From Diphasiastrum complanatum (Eukaryota; Streptophyta; Lycopodiopsida; Lycopodiales; Lycopodiaceae), in NCBI GenBank assembly GCA_029204225.1, contig CM055107.1, forward strand, positions 46,386,651-46,450,650: a DNA stretch of 64,000 nt. The letters run 5' to 3'. Below, piece by piece: positions 34,556 to 46,090 of the stretch. The notes under the pieces were generated by a model. The model ran no database searches. It was given only the letters and a program-made list of their open reading frames with translations, and was not told the DNA's origin. The first letter of the stretch is position 1. Every line of letters begins with the position of its first letter. Made by a program: the position numbers and the translations under genes.

Positions 34556-35602
34556 TCACCATATCCATGATAATGCTTCTTTGATGTTGACATCTTTGAT
34601 GAACTTGAGAGCTTTGCACCATCCTAGCATCTTCGAAATTGATTTCTTCCAAATTTCATGTAGATGCTTGACTTTGAGGCTTGCTCCTTCTTCATGTGCA
34701 TGCTCCTCCTTGAGAAAATAAAGATTTCTTCTTGACTTATTAGGATCACAAAGATCTAACATCATGTTACCATGATCTAGAGAATTAGACTTATCCAAAT
34801 TGGCAAGACTATGCATGCTATAATAACAAAGTGTTTGCATCATATCTTCATGCTTGTTTACCATGCTAATCTCAGATCCAATGAGGCTAAATACTTCATT
34901 ATGGAGATAAGTGTCTTTAGAAGATGATTCACTTACTCTCATAAAGAGTTTACAATTTGCCTCAATACAAATTTTCAAACTATGAGTGAACAAATCACTT
35001 TTGCTCTTACATGACTCAAGAGCATACATTTGATAAAATGACCATTTGCTTTCTATTTGATTTAAAATCAATTTTAACCTTTTAAGAACATCATCTATGT
35101 TCTCAAGAGAGACTTCATACTCAACTAGTATGGTTTTACTCCAATTTTGAGATGCAATGATCTCACTAAAGCAAATTGATTTATCAAATGACATAAGAGA
35201 AATAAGTATGTGATGTATACCACATGAGATATGCTCCTCTTTCCCTTTAAATGTGAGCCACATGGACTCAACCATATTTCTTAAGATTATTTTTGGAATC
35301 ACAATTTGAGAAGGTCTCTCCTCCTCAATCCTTGGCACACTTGAACCTTGAGAAGGATTCTCCTCCTCAATCCTTGGCACATTTGAACCTTGAGATGACT
35401 CCTTAAAATCCTCTTCATGGTGCTCTTTTTTTATGGAAATCCGAGACCTCCATGTCTCGTAATGATCACAACAAGTATGACCATTCAATATGCACTTCCT
35501 ATGATTATCAAGATTACTTATGCTAGAAACATAAGTCCAAAAATCATCACAACTTGGCATGATTTTTCCAATATTGAAATCAAAAAGGTATTTCCATCTC
35601 AA
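34556..35602 (-). CDS. Unknown retroelement protein, C-terminal half
   Basis: Open for 348 codons with no stop; no protease, RT, RNase H or integrase motif. Near the N-terminus a 15-residue unit is repeated (QGSNVPRIEEENPS, QGSSVPRIEEERPS). The middle (ILISLMSFDKSICFSEIIAS ... NCKLFMRVSESS, KDTYLHNEVFSLIGSEISMV) is clearly related to the end of the preceding ORF (35580-36512), so the protein holds a duplicated domain. Cys, Lys and Asp/Glu are frequent. It overlaps that ORF by 23 bp around a run of five T, and no good ATG opens it, so the two probably form one protein split by a one-base change. Function unknown. Confidence 0.6.
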   Translation of the reverse strand: MRWKYLFDFNIGKIMPSCDDFWTYVSSISNLDNHRKCILNGHTCCDHYETWRSRISIKKEHHEEDFKESSQGSNVPRIEEENPSQGSSVPRIEEERPSQIVIPKIILRNMVESMWLTFKGKEEHISCGIHHILISLMSFDKSICFSEIIASQNWSKTILVEYEVSLENIDDVLKRLKLILNQIESKWSFYQMYALESCKSKSDLFTHSLKICIEANCKLFMRVSESSSKDTYLHNEVFSLIGSEISMVNKHEDMMQTLCYYSMHSLANLDKSNSLDHGNMMLDLCDPNKSRRNLYFLKEEHAHEEGASLKVKHLHEIWKKSISKMLGWCKALKFIKDVNIKEALSWIW

Positions 35603-36512
35603 TAAGGCTAACTACTTGCTTATGGATATAAGTGTCCACTTTGGATGCTTCACTTATTCTCATAAGAAGTTTACAACTTGCCTTTAAGATTGAAAACTTA
35701 CAATTTTCATCTTTATGAATGAACACATCATTCATCATCTTATTGAAACCAAAAGATCCTACATTATGAAAGTATTTCCATTTCCTTGACTTCATAACTA
35801 ATGTAAGCTTACAAGGAAAACATATTTTGCTATCTTTCAAGGCATCACACTCAACTAGCATTGCCTTAAGCCACCTTTGAGATACAAAAATCCCTTCAAA
35901 GCAAAATAGATCTTCATAAGTTGACATGAGAGCATAAATGAAACTATTTTCATTTTGTGATTGATGCTCCCTATTCTTGATTGATTTCTCTTGGATCATA
36001 ACAATAAGTTTGAACTTATCTAAAGTTCCAAGCAAAATACTTTCCAAGGACATAAAATAAATCCAGGTTACTTTCATGAAAGTGACATCTATCTTTGCAT
36101 CTTGAACCAAACAATGCACTTCCAAATAAAAAATTTCAAAAGATTCAACATGTGTTGTGATGGACTCTTGAAGACAAATCTTGCAAGTCCTTGTGAGACT
36201 CCAAGCCTCATTTACCTTTCCACAAAGGAAACACCTTTCCTTGGACTTGTCCTTCTTGTATTTGCATTTTGAGCTTGAAGCTCCATCCTTCACCTCGGCC
36301 CCCTTGCTTTGGTTCTCCTTGGATGGACTGGTCTCTTTTTTGTAGCATCTTGAGAAAAAATATCCTCCCTTGCCACAAAGGTTGCACTCAGGATCCTTTC
36401 TTTCCTTCAATAGGATGCCACCTATTGATGCCATGTGAATAAAAACCTGTGATATGATTCTACAAATGTAATTTGTGACTTTCAAGAGACTAGATTTGAA
36501 CATCTTCAACAA
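35580..36512 (-). CDS. Unknown retroelement protein with CCHC-like motif, N-terminal half
   Basis: Open for about 310 codons; the first ATG is at 36503 and the frame is open back to a TGA at about 36540. CNLCGKGGYFFSRCYKK (about residues 42-58) looks like a zinc knuckle with His replaced by Tyr. A second cluster, CFLCGKVNEAW...CKICLQE, follows. Lys-rich KYKKDKSKERC lies between, suggesting RNA binding as in gag. The C-terminal third (FIYALMSTYEDLFCFEGIFV ... SCKLLMRISEASKVDTYIHK, QVVSLIEMEI) recurs in the next ORF. No enzymatic motif is visible, so the element would depend on others. Unusually well preserved compared with its surroundings. Confidence 0.6.
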   Translation of the reverse strand: MLKMFKSSLLKVTNYICRIISQVFIHMASIGGILLKERKDPECNLCGKGGYFFSRCYKKETSPSKENQSKGAEVKDGASSSKCKYKKDKSKERCFLCGKVNEAWSLTRTCKICLQESITTHVESFEIFYLEVHCLVQDAKIDVTFMKVTWIYFMSLESILLGTLDKFKLIVMIQEKSIKNREHQSQNENSFIYALMSTYEDLFCFEGIFVSQRWLKAMLVECDALKDSKICFPCKLTLVMKSRKWKYFHNVGSFGFNKMMNDVFIHKDENCKFSILKASCKLLMRISEASKVDTYIHKQVVSLIEMEIPF

Positions 36513-36554
36513 TCTAGAAGGATCTACAAAAGATCTAGCTCACAAACCTAAGAA

Positions 36555-38965
36555 TCAATCTTCAGACAAAGGCCCATAGCTTAAAACACAAATTCCAAAA
36601 AGCTGAAACACTCGAGCACTAATATGCAAGAATATGCCCTAACTCAAGCATTGCTAGAGTGAGATGCAAATTTTGTCTAGCCTAAACTCATGTGTATTAA
36701 ATCTTGGACAATTTTTGTTATTCAAGAACTTGCCCGAACTCGAGCTTTGTTTGAGTTAGATGCCCATATTTGAATTCTTGTGATAAAAGCCCAACATAAA
36801 TCTGACATGACTCCTGCTCTGCTTGAGTTGGATATAAATTTTGTCCAGCTTAAACTCATGTGTATTAGATCTTGAACACTCAAAGCCTAATATTTTGGAA
36901 AATGAAAGCAATTCTAGAATATGCTCTAACTCGAGGGCAGTGCTCAAGTTAGATGCAAATATCTATCCATCCAAAACTCATATTCGCAAATACCATTATG
37001 TTGCTAGTTAATATGCCTCAAAGATTTTGATTTGATTGAGTAGCTTAATAGAATTCTGAATTTTTGTGATAAAAGCCCAACATAAATCTGGTCTAACTCA
37101 AGCACTGATCCAGTTACATACAAATTTTTTCCAGACCAAACTCATGTGTATTAGATCATGGACATTCAAAGCCTAGCAGAAATCTTGTCTAACTCAAGAG
37201 ATGCCCATATTAGTATGCCCTAAACCCCTGTGTATTTTGGACATTAGAAGTCAAGCAAAAATATGCTTTGACTAGAGTACTGCTTGAACTTCAAGGCCCT
37301 AGAAGAGCTAGAGACAAAGACACACAGCTTGAAACTCATGTGTATTAGATCTTGGAAATTCAAAGCCTACCTGAACTCTTGTCTAACTCAAGCACTGCTC
37401 AAGTTACATGCCCACATCTATATGTCCTAAACTCCTGTGTATTTTGGACATTAGAAGTCAAGCAAAAATCTGGTCTAACTAGAGTACTGCTCGATCTTCA
37501 AGGCCCTACAAGAGCTAGAGACAAAGACCCACAACTTAAAACACAAATTCCAAAAAGCTGAAACACTCGAGCACTAATATGCAAGAATATGCTCTAACTC
37601 GAGCACTACTCGAGTGAGATGCAAATTCTGTCCAGCCTAAACTCATGTGTATTAGATATTGGACAACTGTTATTCAAGAACTTGCCCTAACTTGAGCACT
37701 GCTCGAGTTAGATGCCCATATTTGAATTCTTGTGATGAAAGCCCAGCATAAATCTAACATGACACCTACACTGCTCGAGTTGGATATAGATTTTGTCTAG
37801 CTTAAACTCATGTGTATTAGATCTTGAATACTCAAAGCCTAATATTTTGGAAAATGAAAGTAATGCTAGAATGTGCTCTAACTCGAGGGCAGTGCTCGAG
37901 TTAGATGCAAATATCTGTCCATCCAAAACTCATGTGCACAAATACCATTATGTTGCTAGTTAATATGCCTCAAAAGATTTTGGTTTGATTGAGTAGCTTA
38001 CTAGAATTTTGAATTCTTGCGATAAAAGCCCAGCATAAATCTGGTCTAACTCGAGCACTGATCGAGTTACATACAAATTTTTTCCAAACCAAACTCATGT
38101 GATTAGATCTTGGACATTCATAGCCTAGTTGCAATCTTGTCTAACTTGAGAGATGCCCATATCAGTATGCCCTAAACTCCTATGTATTTTGGACATTAAA
38201 AGTCAAGCAAAAATATGTTCTGACTAGAATACTGCTTGAACTTCAAGGCCCTATAAGAACTAGAGAAAGACACACAAATTGAAACACACTTTCCAAAAAA
38301 TTGAAACACTCGAGCACTAATATGCAAGAATATGCTCTTACTCGAGCACTACTTGAGTTAAATAACAATTCTGTCCAGCCTAAACTCATGTGTATTAGAT
38401 CTTGGACAATTATTGTCATTCAAGAACTTGTCCTAACTCGAGCACTGCTCGAGTTGGATGCCCATATCTGTATGCCCCAAAGTCAAGTGTATTAGATTTT
38501 GGACAATGAATGCAAAGAAAGAATATGCTCTAACTAGAGCACTACTCGGGCTAGATGCAATTATCTATCCAACCAAAACTAATTTGTGCAAATACCATAT
38601 GTTGCGAGTTAATATGCCTTAGAAATTTTGGTTTGATTGAGTAGCTTAATAGACTTCTAAATTTTTGTCAAAAAGCCCAGGAATAATCTGGTTTAACAAA
38701 TAGTATTGCTCGAGTTGGTTTGATTGAGTAGCTTAATTTAAATTCTTGCAATAAAAGCCTAGCATAAGTCTGGTCTAACTCGAGCACTACTCGAGTCACA
38801 TGGAAATTTTGTCCAGACCAAACTCATGTGTATTAGATCTTGGACATTCAAAGCCTGGCATAAATCTGGTCTACTCGAGCACTGCTCGAGTTAGATGCCC
38901 ATATCTATATGCCCTAAACTCCTGTATTTTGGACATTAGATCAGAAGCAAAAAACTGCTCTAACT
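36555..38965. repeat. Tandem array of about 92-96 bp units with a CTCGAG palindrome
   Basis: Units carry variants of TAACTCGAGCACTGCTCGAG followed by TTAGATGCCC, CCTAAACTC.TGTGTATT and GGACATT..AAGCC. Example spacings: 37094 to 37190 (96) and 37384 to 37476 (92). A higher-order pattern is marked by GAAACACTCGAGCACTAATA at 36605, 37560 and 38303 (spacings about 955 and 743). No long ORF. It starts just beyond the end of the open frame at 36540, so it may belong to the non-autonomous element or be a satellite into which that element has been truncated. Confidence 0.85.
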
Positions 38966-39837
38966 AGACATTTTTGAAATTATCGTTGAGCCCAAAACTA
39001 TAGGTGGCAATCCATCATTTAGCTTATTAAGTATTGAGCTTATGAGAAGAATATCAAGTATAGCCAAACATTGCACAAAAATAACACAAATGAAAATTTC
39101 AAAACAATGCTGCAAACAAAGTGACGACGAAGTTATAAAATCTAATATGTAACTCCATGAATGGAGAAAGACACTTAAGGTACTCCGAGATAGAAAAACG
39201 ATAGTATTTAATGTCCAACAAAAGTTTATTTAAAGGTTTCAAATTGTGATTGTGAGGTGATTGTGAGTTGTTTATACCACAAAGTTAACTTTGATGTCAA
39301 ATGATTTTGGAGATCTTATGTGTGTTTTTGTTGGTTGTAAATGAGTGGGTGAAGATTCTAGTGTCCTTCGACAGTAGTATACATTGTACAATGCTTGAGC
39401 CAGAAGCACACAGTCATACACTTGAAAAGTATTCAAGTTTAGGCCATTTACTCACTTCCAAAAAGGTGCAATAGTATGCAGCAATTTGGCTTGCACAAAA
39501 ATAAATAAACCAATTGATAGAGTAGCCATGCATTTGTACATCAAACACTAGAATTGCTCGACTTAGTAGCAATCCATTGAGAACAACTGGAAAATGTATT
39601 TTTTTTAACTTGATTTAATTTCTGCTCTCATTTAAAGTCACCAATTGTACGAATGATCAATTCAAGGATTTTTCCTTGAAACATGCAAAAAATCATCATG
39701 ATTCTTTGTAGTAGCAAAAAAAATATGTTGCGATGAAAACATTTAGCACCAAGAAGAAAAAATCGACTAAAGAAAACTAGATTGGAGAAGATTTACTACC
39801 GAAGAAAATTCAAAGATGTGCGTTCACTAGAATTTAA
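38966..39837. other. No recognisable feature
   Basis: AT-rich spacer without motifs I can support. Confidence 0.4.
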
Positions 39838-39965
39838 CTCGAGCAGAGCATATTCTTGCATATTAGTGCTTGAGTGTTTCAACTTTTTGGAATGTGTGTT
39901 TCAAGCTATGTGTCCTTGTCTCTAGCCCTTATAGGGCCTTGAAGTTCGAGCGGTACTATGGCCTT
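39838..39965. repeat. Inverted partial copy of the tandem-array unit
   Basis: GCATATTCTTGCATATTAGT and the following GCTTGAGTGTTTCAACTTTT, plus GTGTCCTTGTCTCTAGCCC, are the reverse complement of 38240-38330. Confidence 0.85.
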
Positions 39966-42449
39966 TGGAGTTTGCATGTTAAACACAATTGAATAGGCTT
40001 AGAGAATACATAGTAGATATACAACAAATAGAGATTGGATTAGGATCAAAAGAACCACAAGGCATAGTCATATAGTCTTAAAATAGAGGTGGAATAAATG
40101 AGACAATAGATAGTTAGTTTGGAAATTGACTTGCTATCAGGGTGATCTGTTTCTAACTTGGGAACGATAAATGCCAGTTTTCTAATTATGTTTTACATAC
40201 AAGATTATGGGCCTTAATCTAATGATCTAAAAAGTTTCATGCATTTTTTAATTAAAGTTTCATCTTACAGACAATTGAAAGTTTGTTCTTTAGTTTTGGT
40301 GCTCGATTCTAATGGCGATATTTTTCCAATTTTCGATTTTGTAACTGTCAACTAGACATACAAAGTGTAAAGGTTTGTCTATGAAATTTCTGTTCTTTTT
40401 GTCAATGATACAGAGAATTGTTTATGATACATACTAAGACCATAATCACACTATCATATTAAGAAGAAAGATGTTAAAGAAATTTGTTGGTGACATGCTA
40501 TGTGACTCTTTTGAGGTCGTCATTTGTTTTGATATTTAAAATTGACTTCTATAAATTGAGACTACGAATAGTCTCAATTTACTTGAATTTGTCTTCTATT
40601 ACAAATTGTATCATTCTCGAAATATTCGAATTCTAATCCTTTTCTAGAGAGTGAGGTGTGCTTCGAGGAAGTGAGAGACTATCGTTATAAGGGAGACATG
40701 CCATGTATCATGAAATTCTAAGCTATCATCAGGGAAGATGTTCCACTCAAATCTTCCGCTCGAACCTAACATCCCTTATGTTAATACATCTCACTTGAAT
40801 ATTGTTCTGTTAGTCGATTTGAAAATCATGTATTGTCAACGTATAGTATCTCTTTTTGGAGCAGCGAGACTCGAGGAGATAATGGAATCGATCGAGCCTT
40901 GCATTTTACCCATCATAGATCTGAGAAGAACAAGAGATATTATAATTCTGATCCTATTCTAGAGGATAGAATCTTGAGGAAAACGTAGACATTTCAGTAC
41001 CATACCAGCTAAAGAGAATCTCAATTACCACTTCAATTCACTACTAAAAGTAGTTTAGAGGTCTGTATGACGGACCTCGACTTTATGTTATCTTTTGGTG
41101 ATGTTTGTCAGGTGATTCGAGGGAGAACTATGAGCCATTATTTCTATTCTTTTGAGATATATCAATTACAATCGAAAATCATCCACAAACTCTGGCAAAT
41201 AATTCATAAGTTTTCAAGTACAAATATCCTTAGAATCCAAATTCTAAGATATGATATTTCATTCAATTAGAATCTCTAGGAGAATCATCAAGATATAGAA
41301 TGATTAAAACTCAACTCTGAGTATGCCAAATACTCTTTTGAGTTAAGTGCTCTTGTTTCTAGCACCAAATACAAGAAAATGACATTCATTCATCTTAATA
41401 GACTTGTCTGTCTCCTATGATAACTGGAGATCCAATCAAATGAAGAACTGTACTCAGGCATTTGCAGACCATAAACTGTAGCAGAATAACATCCACTAGA
41501 TAAATTAAATTCTCTACAAATAAAATACTGAGTCTTGTGAGAATGTCTGTGAGATCCATAGGTTCTCAAATAAAATACTGGAGTAGAGAGATTCAAAACA
41601 CTGATCTAAATTCTTACTTAAATAATAGATCAAGAATTAATCATCACACTTAAGAATCATCCCAATTCCGTATAATCCTCTGAAAATAATTAAGTATCTA
41701 TTTATGATCCATCAATCATAAATATTTAGATTCGTATGATTCGTCAATCATAATTTTCTGGAATCCAAACTTAATCATTTACATGATACTAGAGTACATG
41801 TCCAACATAACTCAGGAAAAGTAAGAGTCATTCCAAAATCTTTCCATTAAGAAAATACTGGATTTAGGAATACTTTGAAAACATGATTCTTTAACTGAAG
41901 TGCAAGGTTCAAGTTCTATAAACAACTGGTATTTATAGATTGAATGCATACCAAAATGGCAATCATATTCAACTACAAAAAACTTTAGATTACAATCTAG
42001 AATCACATCTAGATACCCAAAGTCCTGCTGAAAATCAATTCAGTTATTATTCTTGGATTCATTATGATTCGTTATCCAATTGAGCACTCTGGGATTCAAT
42101 CATAAATGACTTAAGTCTATTTTTTAACTAAGGAATACTCTATCCCAAGAATATTGTATATCCAATGCACATAATTTTAACTGGTGACCCTAAATGATTC
42201 ACTAATCATGTGTCTTACAAGCTATATATTTCAAAACCATCAGTTTTTGGTGAACCCACATCACACTGATCGTTTTACCAACTAACTTCATCCTGGAGTA
42301 ATCAACTACTCAAGTTAATTGCCAATGATTCAAAAATCTCAAATGTCTAGGTGAAGAATTCAATTTACTAGTATAACACCACATTTAGATCCTTACCCAA
42401 ATCATTTATAAGTTAATCCATAAATCTTCCATAAAAAGATTTGTTAACT
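39966..42449. other. Unrecognised 2.5 kb
   Basis: No retroelement protein, LTR pair or RNA gene recognised. Short ORFs (40738-40962, 41067-41270, 41390-41596) lack signatures. Two copies of CAAATAAAATACTG occur at about 41517 and 41569. Possibly decayed LTR sequence. Confidence 0.4.
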
Positions 42450-42549
42450 CGTAATATAATTTCAAACACTTTATCTCTAAGTCTAAAATGAGTTCTCGCC
42501 TCAATGACAATTTACCAGAATATGACTAAACTTGTTGAAATCTCTCACA
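42450..42549 (-). repeat. Start of a family A LTR (fragment)
   Basis: On the minus strand TGTGAGAGATTTCAACAAG, GTCATATTCTGGTAAATTGTC and CATTTTAGACTTAGAGATAAA match the first 100 bp of the LTR at 3992-3890. Confidence 0.75.
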
Positions 42550-42555
42550 TATCTT

Positions 42556-42770
42556 AGAATTCCAAGGGATTCTATTGTATTGCATAATGGAAGGCACTAC
42601 GAGTTATCTGCTCATTATAGTGGACCATATGAAACTTTGAAAAACATTGGATCTTTAGCTTAGCAATTAGATTTATCGAGAGATCAAGGCTCATCCCATA
42701 TTTCATGCTAGTCCTTTGAAGATGAGTTTACAAGAAGGAGATCACCTTGGTTCTAGTAAAGATCTAATAT
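42556..42770 (+). pseudogene. Decayed gypsy integrase C-terminus
   Basis: The translation contains GRHYELSAHYSGPYETLKNI, GSLA-stop-QLDLSRD, and after a shift SPLKMSLQEGDH. It corresponds motif by motif to the fragment at 43-432 (KHYKMSTRYCGPFRIVRRIG, SLAYELDF, HLKLSLHDGD). Stops and a frameshift show that it is dead. Confidence 0.78.
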
Positions 42771-43100
42771 CTATCAAAGGAGACATTCGAATATAAAAGT
42801 AACGAAGGCCAAACACACATTATATCGACTTTCAAACTTCTGGAATTAAAGGATCATCTTTAATACAAGACGTCTCTAATTTTAAGGCACATATTCTAAG
42901 GACTTAACTGAATAGACTCGACCTCTATCAAAGAGATCCGAATAAGGAATATTATGAGATGAGTCAAACAATTTGAGGCTCAATGAACAGTTGCACATTT
43001 TTACATGGTTTTTTTACATTGGTTTAATAAGAAGAGACAAGGAGGACACGTCAACAAATGTACACTTGTAATTCTTCTATTGGTTAACATTATGTTTCAT
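42771..43100 (+). repeat. Dispersed repeat, copy 2 (about 330 bp)
   Basis: Colinear with 18645-18960. Here it directly follows the integrase tail, which suggests that it is the 3' untranslated region or LTR start of that gypsy family. Confidence 0.8.
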
Positions 43101-44224
43101 TAGACAAATTCCTTTCGAACATGTTTCTTTTGTATCTATGCAAACCTACAAACTTGTATGTCAATTTGAATATGTTCGGATCGCACTCCTAATTACCACC
43201 AGGAAGAAAAAGCAATTGATCTTACCAAAAATCGATTTCATGTTCGTAAGCCTAGCTCTAATACCACTAAGGAGATGCACCTCAAGATTGCTTACAAAAC
43301 ACACACAAAGGAATAACAGTGGAGCTAAACCACCCAAAGCATGTAGAAGCTATTGAACAATCTCCAATAGCATCATCCTTGAGCCACATGATAGGATACT
43401 AATGTAGGGATAGAATTGACAATCAATCACACAATAGAGAATGGTAGTAGGGCACATTTTTACATGTAGACATAGTCTCTATAATGCTTTTGCATGTGCC
43501 CATGTCAGCCCACTACATTCCTACTATTGGAAGTGTGATGGAAGTAAAACTTTGCAAATAGGAAAATGAAGTCTCAATATTGCTCTCGTTGCTCAAATTT
43601 TAGGAAAGGAAGTCTCATACTCTCATTGCTCTCGACAAACTTCATAATGCCTGAACATATGCTTTGACGCTACAATAGTGCCAAATTTCAACCATAGCAT
43701 GCAAATTTTTAAAAAAAAATAGTTTTTAAAATTCTCCTATGTCATGGGCACAATCCTACTGGCTTTAATACCAAGTTAAATTTCTAGCAAACAAGATCAT
43801 AGATTTGCATATAAGAAATAAACTCATGCATCAATCTTGATTTTTCAAAAATTTTACATTCGAATGTCAAAGCATCATGAAGAACATCGAAGGCCTGATC
43901 ACCCTCGATTTCTTCAACAATCAAGTCACTCAACACTGAAGTCTCCAAAGTCACCGAAGTCTCTGACTTTTCGACAACTTCATGAATGTCACTATTTTCC
44001 AACAGTAACTTCTTTTCAACTATTTTAAAGAAGTAAACTTTTTGTCGGCTCTTTCACCTTTTTCGTCTTTTTCGCCTTTTTTCACAAAATTGTGACAAAA
44101 CAGTCACTTCAACAAATGAACTGTTTTTAACACCTTCGGCTTTTTTGCAAAAAATGTGAAGTGAGAGAAAAATACGAAGGTAACGTCTCCAGCCACTTCC
44201 CGAAATATGCGAAGTGAGATTGCA
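43101..44224. other. Unrecognised spacer with two PBS-like motifs
   Basis: Minus-strand AGTGGTATTAGAGC at 43255-43267 and TTGGTATTAAAGCC at about 43762-43775 resemble initiator Met-tRNA sites, so decayed copia leaders may be present. Around 44040-44220 the sequence is rich in CTTTTTCGCC-type runs. No protein match. Confidence 0.4.
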
Positions 44225-45524
44225 CCCGTGGCAAAGATGGTAAGCATTTGAGTCATCATTTCACTTGCTACACTTTATGGATGGGATCTATGGCAAATGG
44301 ACATTTCAAATGCATTCTTGAATGGTGATCTTGAGGAGGAAGTGTACATGGAGCAACCCGAGAGCTACATTTCATCAACAAAGCCAAAACATGTGTGTCT
44401 TCTACAAAAGAGTTTGTATGGCCTTAAGCAAGCACCAAGGAGTTGGTATGCTAAGCTTAATACTTTTTTACTCTCTCAAGGCTTTGTTATGAGTGAGTAT
44501 GATCATTCACTTTATTATAGGTTTGCTGGAAATCGTGTTACCATCTTACTAATCTATGTGGATGATATCATCTTGAGTGGTGGAGACAATCAAGATGTGG
44601 AGGATATCAAGAATGCTCTTAAGAAGGAGTTTGAGGAGCATGATCTTGGTAATTTGCATTACATTTTAGGAATAGAAGTCATTAGATCTTCTCAATCTAC
44701 TTTAATTTGTCAAGAGAAGTATGCTAATTCTATTCTAGAAAGATTTCATATGGTAGATGCAAAAGGTATTGATACACCTATGGAGTCTAATGTAAAGCTA
44801 ACTATAAGAGGTAATGAAAGATCCTTCAAGGACATTACTCTCTATAGGAAACTAGTTGGTTCACTCATCTATCTAGCCATTACTAGAACTGATCTAAGCT
44901 ATTGTGTTGGAAGATTGAGTCAATTCGTGCAAGATCCTAGTGAGGAGCATTGGAAGCTAGGAAAGCGAGTTTTGAGGTACATCATTGGAACTCGAGATTT
45001 TGGCATATTGTATGAGGGAACATCATCTAATCTTGGATTTTCAGATTCAAACTATGCTGGAGATGTAATGGATATGAAATCCATTAATGCTTATTGTATT
45101 TTCATAGGTGATGGAGCTATATCATGGATGTTAAAGAAACAAGCCACTATCTCGTTGCCATCTAGTGAGGCCGAGTACAAAGCTCTTACACACTGCACAA
45201 AGGAGATGGTATGGATCAAGAGGATAATCAAGGATCTTCACTTGCTGGATTTTTCAGAGAGCCCATTCATCTTTTGTGACAATCAACCAGCCCAATGAAT
45301 GGCATCCAATCCTATCTTTCATGCTAGGAGCAAGCTTATTAAGATACAATATCATTTTGTGAGGGAGCAAGTCATTGCAAAGGAGGTGGAGCTTCAACAT
45401 GTGTCTTCAAGGGAATGTGTAGCTGATATCTTCACCAAAGCATTGGGAAAAGACTTGTTTATGAAGCATAGGACTTCACTTGGAGTATTATCAAAGTCTA
45501 TGCTAAAACTAGTTGAAGAGGGAG
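44225..45524 (+). pseudogene. Copia RT-RNase H with intact 3' end
   Basis: One frame from mid RT to the end of pol. MDISNAFLNGDLEEEVYMEQ, YGLKQAPRSWYAKLN and LIYVDDIILSGG (YVDD at about 44555) are the RT palm. LGNLHYILGIEVIRSSQ and GSLIYLAITRTDLSYCVGRL lead to RNase H, whose acidic residues are in FSDSNYAGD, SSEAEYKAL and CDNQPAQ. A single TGA (45296-45298) follows, and after it NPIFHARSKLIKIQYHFVRE and HVSSRECVADIFTKALGKDL continue in frame to the natural end (EEGV-stop). This is one of the youngest-looking pol fragments here. Everything before RT is missing. Confidence 0.93.
45513..45524 (+). promoter_or_regulatory. Polypurine tract
   Basis: GAAGAGGGAG immediately precedes the LTR start TGTGAAAG. 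Confidence 0.75.
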
Positions 45525-46090
45525 TGTGAAAGATTCAACTAGTTTCATCACATTTTGCAATATTTTCATATTTGGCATATTGAGGCCAAAACTTGTTTTA
45601 GACTTGGAGGTTGACTTTTGAAAGTTCATTAGTCTAAATTTCATTTGAATAAACACTTTTTGAAAGTTTGGAAAAGTTAGAATGCGAGTTTGAGTAGATT
45701 CAATTTGAATAGTTGGGTACATTGAATCTAGACCCAAAATTAGTAGGGTTAGCATTTTGAAGGAAAAGGCAAGTGGCCAAATAGGGTTTGGACCTGTTAT
45801 AAAAGGATGTAATTCATGGAGAGAGCAATCTTCTCTCTTCTCTATCTCATTTCATGCTTATACATGGTTCTCTTGGGTTCTACTATCCATTGGTGCACTA
45901 TCTTGGTGATTGCTTGCAATTCTATGAGTAGAATGATCTATAATTGTTATTTTTGGATCCACACATGTAAAATATAGTAGCTTGCTGGTTTTGTACAGAC
46001 AACAATAGTACATAATCATTTCATTCAAGTTTGATCAATTTCTATTAGTGTTTGCATCTCAATTTGTGTGTAGATGCTGATTTTTCAACA
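45525..46090 (+). repeat. Copia 3' LTR, family A (566 bp)
   Basis: Starts TGTGAAAGATTCAAC and ends GATTTTTCAACA. TATAAAAGG at 45798 is a TATA box. Related along its length to 3273-3992. It directly follows the pol end and polypurine tract, so this link assigns the RT at 44.2-45.5 kb and the gag/integrase pieces at 2.4, 15 and 20.4 kb to closely related elements. Confidence 0.85.

Noticed and set aside
34431-34652. 73-codon minus ORF after the unknown protein
   Set aside because: It overlaps the end of the 348-codon frame in another frame and covers the untranslated region; no independent evidence.
36555-38965. CRISPR-like or centromeric array
   Set aside because: The units are contiguous variable repeats without unique spacers in a plant genome. 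Centromeric function cannot be claimed from a 2.4 kb block with loose periodicity.
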